From the NCBI GenBank assembly GCA_031359995.1, contig JANMAT010000101.1:1-64000 (forward strand): a stretch of DNA of 64,000 nt, read 5' to 3'. Source of the stretch: JANMAT01 sp031359995 (GTDB lineage Bacteria > Actinomycetota > Acidimicrobiia > Acidimicrobiales > Ilumatobacteraceae). Shown here one piece after another: positions 1 to 8,141 of the stretch. The notes beneath the pieces were generated by a model, which had not been told where the DNA came from, made no database searches, and worked only from the letters and a program-made list of their open reading frames with translations. How positions within the stretch are numbered: the stretch's first letter is position 1; each line of letters opens with the position of its first letter. The translations under genes and the position numbers were made by a program.

Positions 1-1416
1 GAGCTTGCCGGCGGCGCGTACCTGTTGCACGACGCGCGGGTTGCGGGCGAAGCGTTCGCCGTGGCGGGCCAGGAAGTCCCAGTAGAGCGTGGTGAACGGG
101 CAGGCGTCGGTGCCGGTGCGCTTCTTTCGGTCGTAGGCACAGCCGCGGCAGTAGTCGCTCATGCGGTCCATGTAGGCACCGCCGGCGGCGTAGGGCTTGG
201 TGCTCATGAGGCCGCCGTCGGCGTACAGGGCCATGCCCACCACGTTGGGCAGCATGACCCACTCGGCGCCGTCCACGAACCCGGCCCACATCCACTCGAC
301 CAGCTCCTGCGGGCGCACGCCGGCCAGCAGGCTCAGGTTGCCCAGCACCATCAGCCGCTGGATGTGATGGGCCCACCCGTGGTCGTGCACGGCGGCCATC
401 GTGTGCTCCACGCAGCGCATGCGCGTGGGCGCACCGTGGAACACCGGCGGCAGCGGCCGGGTGGCGCCGAGCTCGTTGTGGTCGCGGTAGCCCGGCATCC
501 ACAGCCAGTAGACGCCCCACACGTACTCGCGCCAGCCGATGATCTGGCGCATCAGCCCCTCGGCCGAGGCGATGGGCACCCGGCCGGCGCGGTAGGCGGC
601 CTCCACCTCGTCGCACACCTCGCGCGGGTGCAGCAGCCCGATGTTCAGGTAGGGCGACAACAGCGTGTGGGCCAGGTGCCAGCTCGAGCTGAGCATGGCG
701 TCCTCGTGGGGGCCGAAGCGGGGAAGCACATCGTCGATGGCGTGGCGCAACCGGGCCAGCGCACCGACGCGTGACGTGGCCCACGTGCCGTCGGGGTCGG
801 CGCCCCAACAGCGCTCGGGCAGCTCGGCCAGCACGGCCCGGTCCACATCGTCGAGGGTGTCGCGCACGGGTGTGGGCCACGAGCGGCCGTCCTTGGGCGG
901 CCCGAGGCGATTGTCGGCGTCGAAGTTCCAGCGGCCACCGGCGGGCTCGTCGCCATCCATCAGGTAGTCGAGCCGCCGGCGCTGCCAGCGGTAGAAGTCC
1001 TCCATCTTCAGCGACCGCCGGGTGCCGGCCCAGCCGGCGAACTCGTCGGGATGGCACAGGAACTGGTCGGTGCGCACCAGCTCGACGCCCAGCCTCTGGA
1101 GGAGTTCGCGGCCGTCCCAGGACGCCGGCTCGGTGGCCTCCACGCGTTCGGGAGCGTGCTCGGCTCGGTGGGCGGCCAGCCCGGCGGCCAGCGAGTCGGC
1201 GTGGCGCTCGTCGACCTGGAAGCCCTCGGTCCTCAGCCCGGCGGCGAAGCGGCGCATGGCCGTGATCACCAGGTGCGCCCGCTGGCGGTGCCATCGCCGC
1301 GACGCCAGCTTCGCGCGGCTCTCGACCATGAGCACCCGGTGTGTGGCGGGCTCGGCCCGGCCGAGCGCGCCCAGACGCCGGTCGAGCTGGTCGCCCAGAA
1401 CCCACACCGTCAGCAC
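1..1416 (-). CDS. Fe-S cryptochrome/photolyase (FeS-BCP type), C-terminus cut by the window edge
   Basis: Reading from a GTG at 1416, the frame stays open to the left edge and gives 472 residues that begin VLTVWVLGDQL. The protein belongs to the bacterial photolyases with an iron-sulfur cluster (PhrB/CryB type), which repair UV photoproducts with FAD. Four cysteines, at about residues 335, 423, 426 and 439, have spacings of 88, 3 and 13, as expected for the cubane-binding set of this family. The conserved helical region with GWREYVWGVYW (about 294-304) and the MLPNVVGMALYADGG stretch are also present. About 30-40 C-terminal residues should lie outside the window. The start is uncertain because no strong ribosome-binding site is visible. 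The gene is divergent from the CoA-transferase at 1603. Confidence 0.93.
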   Translation of the reverse strand, partial: MLTVWVLGDQLDRRLGALGRAEPATHRVLMVESRAKLASRRWHRQRAHLVITAMRRFAAGLRTEGFQVDERHADSLAAGLAAHRAEHAPERVEATEPASWDGRELLQRLGVELVRTDQFLCHPDEFAGWAGTRRSLKMEDFYRWQRRRLDYLMDGDEPAGGRWNFDADNRLGPPKDGRSWPTPVRDTLDDVDRAVLAELPERCWGADPDGTWATSRVGALARLRHAIDDVLPRFGPHEDAMLSSSWHLAHTLLSPYLNIGLLHPREVCDEVEAAYRAGRVPIASAEGLMRQIIGWREYVWGVYWLWMPGYRDHNELGATRPLPPVFHGAPTRMRCVEHTMAAVHDHGWAHHIQRLMVLGNLSLLAGVRPQELVEWMWAGFVDGAEWVMLPNVVGMALYADGGLMSTKPYAAGGAYMDRMSDYCRGCAYDRKKRTGTDACPFTTLYWDFLARHGERFARNPRVVQQVRAAGKL

Positions 1417-1602
1417 GCCGGTACCACCATGAGGCGCAGTCTGCCCGCGGCCACGAGCCGCGCCCGCACCGTAGCCCGATGCGCCGGGTAGGCCACTCGG
1501 TTGCGGCCGTGCCCTCGGTGAGGTCACCGCGTCGTCTGGTCCGAGGCGCCGGCCGGGAGCAGTACGGTTCGCTCCGGGCCGCGACGGATCGGGGGGTGCG
1601 CG

Positions 1603-2793
1603 ATGCCTGCGCTCGATGGCATGAAGGTGCTCGACTTCACCCAGTACGAGGCGGGGCCCTCGTGCTGCCAGTACCTCGCGTGGCTCGGTGCCGACGTGGT
1701 GAAGGTGGAGCCGCCGGGCGGTGAGCCAGGGCGTCGCACCCGATCGGCGAGCGGGCGATCGCAGTACTACGAGAACTACAACGGCAACAAGCGCAGCGTG
1801 GTCGTCGATGTGGCGACCGACGCGGGGAAGGACCTCGTACGGCGGCTGGTCACCGGCGTCGACGTGTTCGTGGAGAACCAGGGGCCCGGGGTCATGGAGA
1901 AGCTGGCGCTCGACCCCGTCGCGCTCCGGGCGCTCAACCCGCGGCTCATCTACGCCCGCATCAAGGGCTACGGCCTGTCAGGCCCGTACGCCGACTACCG
2001 GGCCTTCGACATGCTGGCCCAGGCCGCCGCCGGGTTGTTCTCGCTCACCGGCGCGCCCGACGGCCCGCCCATCCGCCCGGGCGGCACGTTCGGCGACACC
2101 GCGACGGGCGCCCACACGGCGATGGCCGTGCTGGCCGCCTACGTGCAGCAGCAGCGCACGGGGGAAGGTCAGCTGATCGAGATGAGCATGCACGAGGTCA
2201 TGACCATGTTCATCCGCACCACCGGCATCGGCGGCTGGTCGCTCGACGGCGAGGCCGCGCCACGCGTGGGGAACGCGCTCGGCGCGCCGCCCACCGACAT
2301 GTTCGCGTGCGAGCCGTTCGGGCCGAACGACTACGTGTACGTGATGGTCGGCACGCCCAAGATGTGGACGGCGCTGTGCCGTGTCATCGATCGGCCCGAC
2401 CTGCTCGACGACGAGCGGTACGCCACGCCCCGGGGCCGGGCCGAGCACAAGGAAGTGCTCAAGGCGGCGATCGCCGCGTGGTGTCGCGGCCGCACCAAGC
2501 ACCAGGCGATGGCGCTGCTGGCCGACGCCGGTATCGCCGCGTCGGCGGTGATGGACACCCACGACGTCTTCAACGACCCCCACCTGCGAGCGCGCGGCTT
2601 CGTGCAGGAGGTGCCCCACCCGGAGCACGGCACGGTCCTGCTGCTGGACAAGCCGTTCCGGCTGGAGAAGTCGGACGTGCCGCTGCGGGCCGCGCCGGTG
2701 CTCGGCGCCGACACCGACGCCGTGCTCTCGACCGAGCTCGGCCTGAGCGCCGATGCGCTCGATGCGCTGCGGGGCGCAGGCGTGATCGCCTAG
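1603..2793 (+). CDS. CaiB/BaiF family (class III) CoA-transferase
   Basis: This 396-residue protein has the typical length and N-terminus of class III CoA-transferases (VLDFTQYEAGPSCCQYLAWL, then GADVVKVEPPGG at 29-40). These enzymes move CoA between carboxylic acids through an aspartyl-CoA thioester. The expected catalytic aspartate is D165 in GGTFGDTATGAH, followed by the family block TGEGQLIEMSM. The ATG at 1603 follows a G-rich stretch that may serve as ribosome-binding site. Its acid substrate cannot be told from sequence. A nitroreductase follows on the same strand after 145 bases, and no other partner gene is adjacent. Confidence 0.92.
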   Translation: MPALDGMKVLDFTQYEAGPSCCQYLAWLGADVVKVEPPGGEPGRRTRSASGRSQYYENYNGNKRSVVVDVATDAGKDLVRRLVTGVDVFVENQGPGVMEKLALDPVALRALNPRLIYARIKGYGLSGPYADYRAFDMLAQAAAGLFSLTGAPDGPPIRPGGTFGDTATGAHTAMAVLAAYVQQQRTGEGQLIEMSMHEVMTMFIRTTGIGGWSLDGEAAPRVGNALGAPPTDMFACEPFGPNDYVYVMVGTPKMWTALCRVIDRPDLLDDERYATPRGRAEHKEVLKAAIAAWCRGRTKHQAMALLADAGIAASAVMDTHDVFNDPHLRARGFVQEVPHPEHGTVLLLDKPFRLEKSDVPLRAAPVLGADTDAVLSTELGLSADALDALRGAGVIA

Positions 2794-2894
2794 TGCTCGA
2801 CCTCGCGGATGAGCTCCGCTGGCAGGTGCACGTTGAACTGCCTCACAGGTCGCTCGGTCGCGTTCCTAGCATGGGCGGGTTCGGCGAGGTGGTG

Positions 2895-2924
2895 ACCCGC
2901 AGTTCCATGCGGGTGTCGTGACAC
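2895..2924. promoter_or_regulatory. two adjacent inverted repeats ahead of the nitroreductase
   Basis: ACCCGCA (2895-2901) and TGCGGGT (2908-2914) form a 7-bp inverted repeat with a 6-base loop. It is followed directly by GTGTC-GT-GACAC (2913-2924). The pair lies 15 bases before the ATG at 2939, where either an operator or a weak terminator for the upstream gene is possible. The assignment is inference. Confidence 0.35.
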
Positions 2925-2938
2925 GCGATGCTCTGCCC

Positions 2939-3580
2939 ATGGACTTCGATCTCTCCCAGGTGGATGCACTGCTCTCGACCACGCGCGCGGTGCGCAAGCG
3001 GCTCGACTTCGACAAGCCGGTACCTGACGACGTGCTGCTCGAGTGCCTGCAGCTCGCGGTGCAGGCGCCGACCGGCTCGAACCGTCAGGGCTGGCGGTGG
3101 CTGGTGGTGCGCGACGCGGCCAAGAAGCAGGCACTGGCCGACATCTACGGCCGGGCCGGCGGCGAGTACCTGAAGTCGGCCGCGGCCACCACCGACCCGG
3201 GCACCCAGACCGGGCGCGTCATGGACTCGGCCACGTTCCTGGTCGAGAACCTGCACCGCGTGCCGGTGATGGTGATCCCCATGATCATCGGGAAGGTCGA
3301 CGGCAGCACGAACTCGGCCGCCGGCCTGTTCGGCTCGATCATCCCGGCCATGTGGAGCTTCCAGCTGGCCCTGCGCAGCCGCGGCCTGGGTAGCTGCTAC
3401 ACCACGCTGCACCTCGGGCTCGAGCAGGAGGCGGCCGAGCTGCTCGGCATCCCCGAGCACATGAGCCAGGCCGGCCTGCTGCCCGTGGCCTACACCCTGG
3501 GCACCGACTTCAAGCCGGCCGCCCGCGACGACGTGGCCGAGATCACCTACCTGGACTCGTACAAGAACCCCATCCGCTGA
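2939..3580 (+). CDS. nitroreductase family flavoprotein
   Basis: The 213-residue protein starts MDFDLSQVDALLSTTRAVRKR and matches the FMN-dependent nitroreductase fold. The N-terminal TTRAVRKRLDF block corresponds to the usual FMN phosphate-binding arginines. APTGSNRQGWRWLVV (about residues 43-57) is the conserved APTGSNxQ motif. The C-terminal half has RSRGLGSCYTTLHL and a final P-X-A-Y-T segment. A GTG at 2918 could add seven residues, but the ATG at 2939 gives the family-like N-terminus. These enzymes reduce nitro groups, quinones or other acceptors with NAD(P)H, and the substrate here is unknown. The gene ends at a strong hairpin facing the convergent Rieske gene. Confidence 0.9.
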   Translation: MDFDLSQVDALLSTTRAVRKRLDFDKPVPDDVLLECLQLAVQAPTGSNRQGWRWLVVRDAAKKQALADIYGRAGGEYLKSAAATTDPGTQTGRVMDSATFLVENLHRVPVMVIPMIIGKVDGSTNSAAGLFGSIIPAMWSFQLALRSRGLGSCYTTLHLGLEQEAAELLGIPEHMSQAGLLPVAYTLGTDFKPAARDDVAEITYLDSYKNPIR

Positions 3581-3588
3581 GCATCTGT

Positions 3589-3619
3589 GGGTGCCGCGGC
3601 CACGTAGGTCGCGGCACCC
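3589..3619. terminator. bidirectional hairpin terminator between convergent genes
   Basis: GGGTGCCGCG (3589-3598) and CGCGGCACCC (3610-3619) are perfect 10-bp complements around an 11-base loop. They sit in the 57-base gap between the stop codons of the nitroreductase (+) and the Rieske oxygenase (-), so one hairpin can serve both transcripts. No strong T-tract is seen, which is common in GC-rich Actinobacteria. Confidence 0.72.
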
Positions 3620-3637
3620 GAACGCCGTCACCGACGC

Positions 3638-4780
3638 TCAGTCGCGGATCTTGCGGTCCATGTTCTCGTGGTAGTGGGCGATCTTGCACTCCCGCTCCGA
3701 GAGGATGTGCTTGGTGTACCCGCTCGACTTCTTGGTGCGGGCCAGCTGGGTGTAGATGGCGATGTCCTCGGCCACGACGGCCTTGAGCGTTTCCCAGTGC
3801 CTCATGGTGCTGGCGTAGTAGTCGGCGTACTCGGGGTCGTCCTTGTCGCCCGGGTAGATGATCTGCCAGCACAGGAAGCGGGTACGGTCCACACCGAGCG
3901 GGATCGGGTTGAACACCTGCACGTGCTCGGGGTTGCAGTTGAACACCGTGTTGGGGAACACGACGTAGTGGCAGATGGCGTACTTCTGGTGGTCCCACGT
4001 CTCGTGCAGCTCGCCTTTCCACTGCGGCCGAGGGATGAAGCACATGTAGTTGTCGCCGAGGATGTGGAACGACGAGTCGCGCACCGACTTGGTGAACTCG
4101 GGCGGGGAGTGGTGCAGTTCGGTCACGTGGTACAGCTCGTTGAAGCCGTCGACGATGGCCTTGTAGCTCACGGGCACGTCGAACTCGAGCACCTCGTGCA
4201 GCACCATGTCTTCCATCTTGAAGGCGCCGAGGTCGCTGGTGATCTCGGGCCCGATGGCCTCGAGCAACGGCTGCGCGGCGTCGGGCCCGGCCAGGTTGAT
4301 CCACACCCAGCCGCCCCACTCGTCGGCGGCGACCCGCGGCGACCGCACATCCTTCAGGTGCTCGGCCGAGAAGTCCTCCCGCTCGGGCACGCCCACGAGC
4401 TTGCCCGTGGTGTCGTACACCCAGCCGTGGTACGGGCAGGTGAAGCGCCGGGCGCCGCATCCCTTCAGCTCGCCGACCATGGCGGGGCCGCGGTGCTGAC
4501 ACACGTTGTGGAACGCGGCGAGCGAACCGTCGGGCTGGCGGGTGATGATCACCGTCTCGCCGTGGCCCTCGAAGGTGATCCAGTCACCGGCGCCGGCGAC
4601 CTGCTCGCTGCGGCCGGCCAGGATCCAGTGCTTGGCCAGGACCCGCTCACGTTCGAGCTCGTAGCGCACCGGGTCGGTGTAGGCGTCACGGCTCATGGTG
4701 CTGGGCCCGTAGTCGGGGACGTGCTGCACCGTGGGACCCAGCCGGGGCGGAAGGTCGCCTCGCGTCGGAACGTGCACCAT
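3638..4780 (-). CDS. Rieske [2Fe-2S] aromatic ring-hydroxylating oxygenase, alpha subunit
   Basis: The 380-residue protein has an N-terminal Rieske domain with the cluster ligands C94-x-H96 and C115-x-x-H118 (CQHRG and CPYHGW). The C-terminal catalytic domain has DGFNELYHVTELHH, the mononuclear iron motif with the bridging aspartate/asparagine and two histidines. Such enzymes insert oxygen into aromatic or alicyclic substrates and need a reductase, which is not encoded nearby. A second possible start is the internal ATG of MSRDAYTDPV. The gene is divergent from a TetR gene, with an 18-bp operator and a leader hairpin between them, so TetR control is likely. The downstream Baeyer-Villiger monooxygenase may act in the same pathway. 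Confidence 0.93.
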   Translation of the reverse strand: MVHVPTRGDLPPRLGPTVQHVPDYGPSTMSRDAYTDPVRYELERERVLAKHWILAGRSEQVAGAGDWITFEGHGETVIITRQPDGSLAAFHNVCQHRGPAMVGELKGCGARRFTCPYHGWVYDTTGKLVGVPEREDFSAEHLKDVRSPRVAADEWGGWVWINLAGPDAAQPLLEAIGPEITSDLGAFKMEDMVLHEVLEFDVPVSYKAIVDGFNELYHVTELHHSPPEFTKSVRDSSFHILGDNYMCFIPRPQWKGELHETWDHQKYAICHYVVFPNTVFNCNPEHVQVFNPIPLGVDRTRFLCWQIIYPGDKDDPEYADYYASTMRHWETLKAVVAEDIAIYTQLARTKKSSGYTKHILSERECKIAHYHENMDRKIRD

Positions 4781-4803
4781 CTGGTTGCTCCCAGGTTGGT
4801 CGG

Positions 4804-4829
4804 GGGAGCGGCACGCGGGCGCCGCTCCC
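4804..4829 (-). promoter_or_regulatory. hairpin in the leader of the Rieske oxygenase gene
   Basis: GGGAGCGGC (4804-4812) and GCCGCTCCC (4821-4829) are perfect 9-bp complements around an 8-base loop. On the minus strand this hairpin lies 24-49 bases upstream of the Rieske start codon and just downstream of the TetR-type operator. It would therefore be transcribed into the leader RNA. It could be a second protein-binding palindrome, an attenuator or an RNA-stability element. The role is inference. Confidence 0.5.
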
Positions 4830-4847
4830 GTCGGCAGAACACATGTT

Positions 4848-4865
4848 ATACAACAACTGTTGTAT
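4848..4865. promoter_or_regulatory. TetR-type operator in divergent promoter
   Basis: The 18-mer ATACAACAACTGTTGTAT is an inverted repeat with perfect 8-bp arms around AC. It lies between the divergent Rieske and tetR genes, ends five bases before the TetR ATG, and is strikingly AT-rich for this genome. Position and form fit the autoregulatory operator of the adjacent TetR protein, controlling both directions. Confidence 0.75.
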
Positions 4866-4870
4866 GCTAG

Positions 4871-5476
4871 ATGTCAATGCCGAAGGTGGTGGACGGCGAC
4901 GAGCGCCGCATCGAGCTGGCCAACGCGGCCATTCGCGTCATCGCCCGATCGGGCATCTCCGCCGCCACCATGCGCGAGGTGGCCTCGGAGGCGGGCTGGA
5001 CCACCGGCGGCCTCACCCACTACTTCGCCGACAAGCGCGAGCTGCTGCAGTTCACCCTGGCCGTGTCGCTGGAGCGCCGGCGGGCCCAGCGGCCCCGGCG
5101 TGACGCCCTGACGCCGGCCGAGGCGCTGCGCCACGCCCTCACCGGCGCCCTTCCCATCGACGACGAGTCGCGCCGGCACTGGATCGTCACGGTGGCGTTC
5201 TGCGCCCACGCCACCGGCGACGACGAACTGGCCGCCGTGCAGCGCGATGCCTACCGTGACTTCCGGGCCGACATGACCCGCCACGTCGAACGGGCCGGCC
5301 GGGCCACCGGCGCCGCGGCCCAGCACGAGGCCGAACGGCTCATCGCCGCCATCGACGGTGTGGCCCTGCAGGCCCTGTTCGACCCCGAGTCGTGGCCGAC
5401 CGAGCGGCAGCTGGCCATGCTCGACCGCGCCCTCGCCGTGGCGACGGACGAGGCGGTGCCCGCCGCCAACCGGTAG
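4871..5476 (+). CDS. TetR family transcriptional regulator
   Basis: The 201-residue protein has a classical TetR N-terminus. The helix-turn-helix covers about residues 24-50 (AATMREVASEAGWTTGGLTHYF, split here as SAATMREVASEA and GWTTGGLTHYF), followed by a helical ligand-binding domain of the TetR_C_6-like sort. The ATG at 4871 directly follows the 18-bp operator and has no visible ribosome-binding site, so a leaderless transcript or the ATG at 4877 is possible. It probably represses itself, the divergent Rieske gene and the downstream Baeyer-Villiger gene, which starts 41 bases later. The ligand is unknown. Confidence 0.92.
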   Translation: MSMPKVVDGDERRIELANAAIRVIARSGISAATMREVASEAGWTTGGLTHYFADKRELLQFTLAVSLERRRAQRPRRDALTPAEALRHALTGALPIDDESRRHWIVTVAFCAHATGDDELAAVQRDAYRDFRADMTRHVERAGRATGAAAQHEAERLIAAIDGVALQALFDPESWPTERQLAMLDRALAVATDEAVPAANR

Positions 5477-5517
5477 GTTCGCGGGTGGGGAGTTCGAACG
5501 CCGCTTTGGGGGACATC

Positions 5518-7446
5518 ATGGCCGTGCACGCTGCCGGGACGACCGACGGGCACCGCTTCGCCGCCGCTGTCGCCATCGCCAACATCCCGAGCCTGCTGAT
5601 GGTGCTCGTGCAGCTCACGGGCGAGCGCCGCTGGCTCGACGAGCCGTACCAGCCCACCCGGGCCCAGGGCATGAGCGACAACGACACCGGCGGCCTGCCC
5701 GAGCCGGTGCAGGCCGAGATCCGCGAGGCCGCGCTCGAAGCGATCGTGGCGTGGCGCGCCGGGCGCCCGGTGGCCGTGCCCGAGCCGACGCCCGAGCTGC
5801 TGGTCGAGATGCTCTCGTGCGCCATGGGCGAGACGGTGCCGCCCGAGTACGGCCCGTTCGTGGCCACCCTGCTCGACCAGGCGCCGACGCACCCCGAGGC
5901 CGTACGGGTGCCCACGGGCTTCCACGTGCTCATCATCGGCGCCGGTGTGTCGGGCATGTGCACCGCGGTCAACCTGCAGCGCGCCGGCATCCCGTACACG
6001 ATCATCGAGAAGAACGAGACCGTCGGCGGCACCTGGTGGGAGAACCACTACCCGGGTGCCGGCGTCGACACGCCCAACCACCTGTACTCGTTCTCGTTCG
6101 TCACGTTCGACTGGTCGAAGTACTTCGCCCTGCGCGACGAGCTGCACGCCTACATGGAGCACGTGGCCACCACGTTCGGCCTGCAGGAGCACATCCGCTT
6201 CGGCACCGAGGTGGTGTCGGCCAGCTACGACGCCGAGACCCAGGGATGGCAGGTGCTGGTTCGCCGGGGCGACGGCACCACCGAGATGCTGCGCACGACC
6301 GTGCTGATCAGCGCCACGGGCATCTTCAACCCGCTGAAGTACCCGCAGATCGACGGCCTCGACTCGTTCGCCGGGCCGTCGTTCCACACCGCCCGCTGGC
6401 GCGACGACGTCGACCTCACCGGCAAGCGCGTGGCCATCATCGGCAACGGGGCCAGCTGCATGCAGACCGGGCCCGAGATCCAGCCCCGCGTCGAGCAGCT
6501 CACCATCTTCCAGCGCTCCAAGCAATGGGCGGCGCCGTTCGAGCAGTTCCGCAAGGAGGTGCCCGAGCCGGTGCGCTTCCTGCTGCGCGAGGTACCGCTG
6601 TACCGGGCGTGGTATCGCGTGCGCCTGGGGTGGACCTTCAACGACCGCCTGCACGTGGCCCTGCAGAAGGACCCGAACTGGGAGCACCCCGAGCGCTCGC
6701 TCAACGCCATCAACGACGCCCATCGCGAGTACTTCACGCGCTACATCAAGGCCGAGCTGGGCGATCGTGAGGACCTGATCCCCAGGGTCGTGCCCGACTA
6801 CCCGCCCTACGGCAAGCGCATGCTCATGGACAACGGCTGGTTCCGCATGCTCACCAAGCCGAACGTGGAACTGGTGACCGACCGCATCGACCACATCGAG
6901 GCCGACGCCATCGTCACCGCCGACGGTACGCGCCACGAGGCCGACGTGCTCGTCATCGCCACCGGGTTCGACGTGCTGCGCTTCCTGTCGTCGTTCGAGA
7001 TCACCGGTCGCTCGGGTCGCCCGCTGCGCGAGGTGTGGGAGGACGACGACGCCCGCGCCTACCTGGGGCTCGCCGTGCCCGACTTCCCGAACTTCTTCTG
7101 TCTCTACGGTCCCAACACCCAGCCCGGGCACGGCGGCAGCCTGATCTTCGTGATCGAGATGCAGGTGCACTTCATCATGGACCTCATCCAGAAGATGCTG
7201 CGCCACGACCTCGGCGCGGTCGAGGTGCGCACCGACGTGCACGACGCCTACAACGCCGGCATCGACGCCGCCCACGAGAACATGGTGTGGACGCATCCGG
7301 GCATGGAGACCTACTACCGCAACCAGCGCGGGCGCGTGGTGGTGAACTACCCCTACCGCAACGTCGACCTGTTCTCCATGACGCGTGACGCCGACCTCGA
7401 CGAGTTCGTCGTGGAGACGCGTCGCCAACCGGTACCCCGGCCGTGA
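5518..7446 (+). CDS. Baeyer-Villiger-type flavin monooxygenase (NAD(P)H, FAD)
   Basis: The 642-residue protein converts ketones to esters or lactones in the family. It has an FAD-binding GAGVSG at 141-146, the GGTWWENHYPGAGVDTPNH block, a second Rossmann motif GNGASC, and the fingerprint FAGPSFHTARW. An arginine follows that tryptophan where the consensus has P or D, so activity may differ. About 130 residues precede the FAD domain, an extension shared with the paralogue at 47278. The ATG at 5518 is preceded by GGGGGA and gives the better N-terminus than starts inside tetR. It is the second gene of the TetR unit, and its stop overlaps the next GTG by 4 bases. Confidence 0.92.
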   Translation: MAVHAAGTTDGHRFAAAVAIANIPSLLMVLVQLTGERRWLDEPYQPTRAQGMSDNDTGGLPEPVQAEIREAALEAIVAWRAGRPVAVPEPTPELLVEMLSCAMGETVPPEYGPFVATLLDQAPTHPEAVRVPTGFHVLIIGAGVSGMCTAVNLQRAGIPYTIIEKNETVGGTWWENHYPGAGVDTPNHLYSFSFVTFDWSKYFALRDELHAYMEHVATTFGLQEHIRFGTEVVSASYDAETQGWQVLVRRGDGTTEMLRTTVLISATGIFNPLKYPQIDGLDSFAGPSFHTARWRDDVDLTGKRVAIIGNGASCMQTGPEIQPRVEQLTIFQRSKQWAAPFEQFRKEVPEPVRFLLREVPLYRAWYRVRLGWTFNDRLHVALQKDPNWEHPERSLNAINDAHREYFTRYIKAELGDREDLIPRVVPDYPPYGKRMLMDNGWFRMLTKPNVELVTDRIDHIEADAIVTADGTRHEADVLVIATGFDVLRFLSSFEITGRSGRPLREVWEDDDARAYLGLAVPDFPNFFCLYGPNTQPGHGGSLIFVIEMQVHFIMDLIQKMLRHDLGAVEVRTDVHDAYNAGIDAAHENMVWTHPGMETYYRNQRGRVVVNYPYRNVDLFSMTRDADLDEFVVETRRQPVPRP

Positions 7447-8141
7447 GCGCCAACCGCGCCGCGTTCCGGGCGCGCCTGGCCGCGGCCGCGGCCCATCAGG
7501 CGCCGTGCGTGCGGGTACCGCTGGTGCTCGACGCGCTGACGGCGCGGATGTGCGAGTCGATCGGGGTGGAGGCGGGCTACGTGTCGGGCGGTGCCCTCGG
7601 CTACCAGATGGCCGTCTCCGAGGCGCTGCTCACCGTGAGTGAACTCGCCGGCGCGGTGACGTCGATCGTGCGACGCAGCGCGCTGCCGGTCATCGTGGAC
7701 GGTGGTGTGGGCTTCGGTGACCCGGTGCACGTGGCCCGCATGATGTGGGACTTCGAAGCGGCCGGCGCCGTGGCGGTGGAGATCGAGGATCAGGTGGCCC
7801 CCAAGCGGGCCAGCCACCACCGAGGTGTCGAACACCTGGTGCCGCCGGCCGACATGGTAGCCAAGATCCGCATCGCTGCCGCCGAACGGCGCGACCCCGA
7901 CTTCCTGATCATCGCCCGCACCGGCGCGGTGCGCCACGAGAGCTACCTGGCCGCCCTCGAACGCCTGCACGCCTACACCGCCGCCGGTGCTGACGCGGTG
8001 ATGCTCTTCCCCGGCACCGACGAGGAGTGGGTGACCGCACCCCAGGACCTGCCGGTGCCGGTGGTGGCCATGACGATGATGGACACCCGGCCAGCGGTGC
8101 AGTGGGACGAGCTCGGCTACGCCATGGTGATCGACCCATGA
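7443..8141 (+). CDS. isocitrate lyase/PEP mutase superfamily protein, N-terminal part (frame broken at the end)
   Basis: The 232 residues form most of a TIM barrel of this superfamily. VIVDGGVGFGDP (metal-site region), EIEDQVAPKRASHH and IIARTGAVRHESYLAALERL follow in the normal order. The superfamily cleaves or isomerises C-C or P-C bonds in 2-oxoacid chemistry. Several canonical residues differ: DADxGxG is DGGVGFG, the ICL-type KKCGH cysteine is absent, and RTDA is RTGA. The frame ends at YAMVIDP, exactly where homologues continue into the C-terminal helices. Those helices are encoded in another frame starting at 8138. It overlaps the monooxygenase by 4 bases (GTGA). Confidence 0.75.
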   Translation: MSANRAAFRARLAAAAAHQAPCVRVPLVLDALTARMCESIGVEAGYVSGGALGYQMAVSEALLTVSELAGAVTSIVRRSALPVIVDGGVGFGDPVHVARMMWDFEAAGAVAVEIEDQVAPKRASHHRGVEHLVPPADMVAKIRIAAAERRDPDFLIIARTGAVRHESYLAALERLHAYTAAGADAVMLFPGTDEEWVTAPQDLPVPVVAMTMMDTRPAVQWDELGYAMVIDP

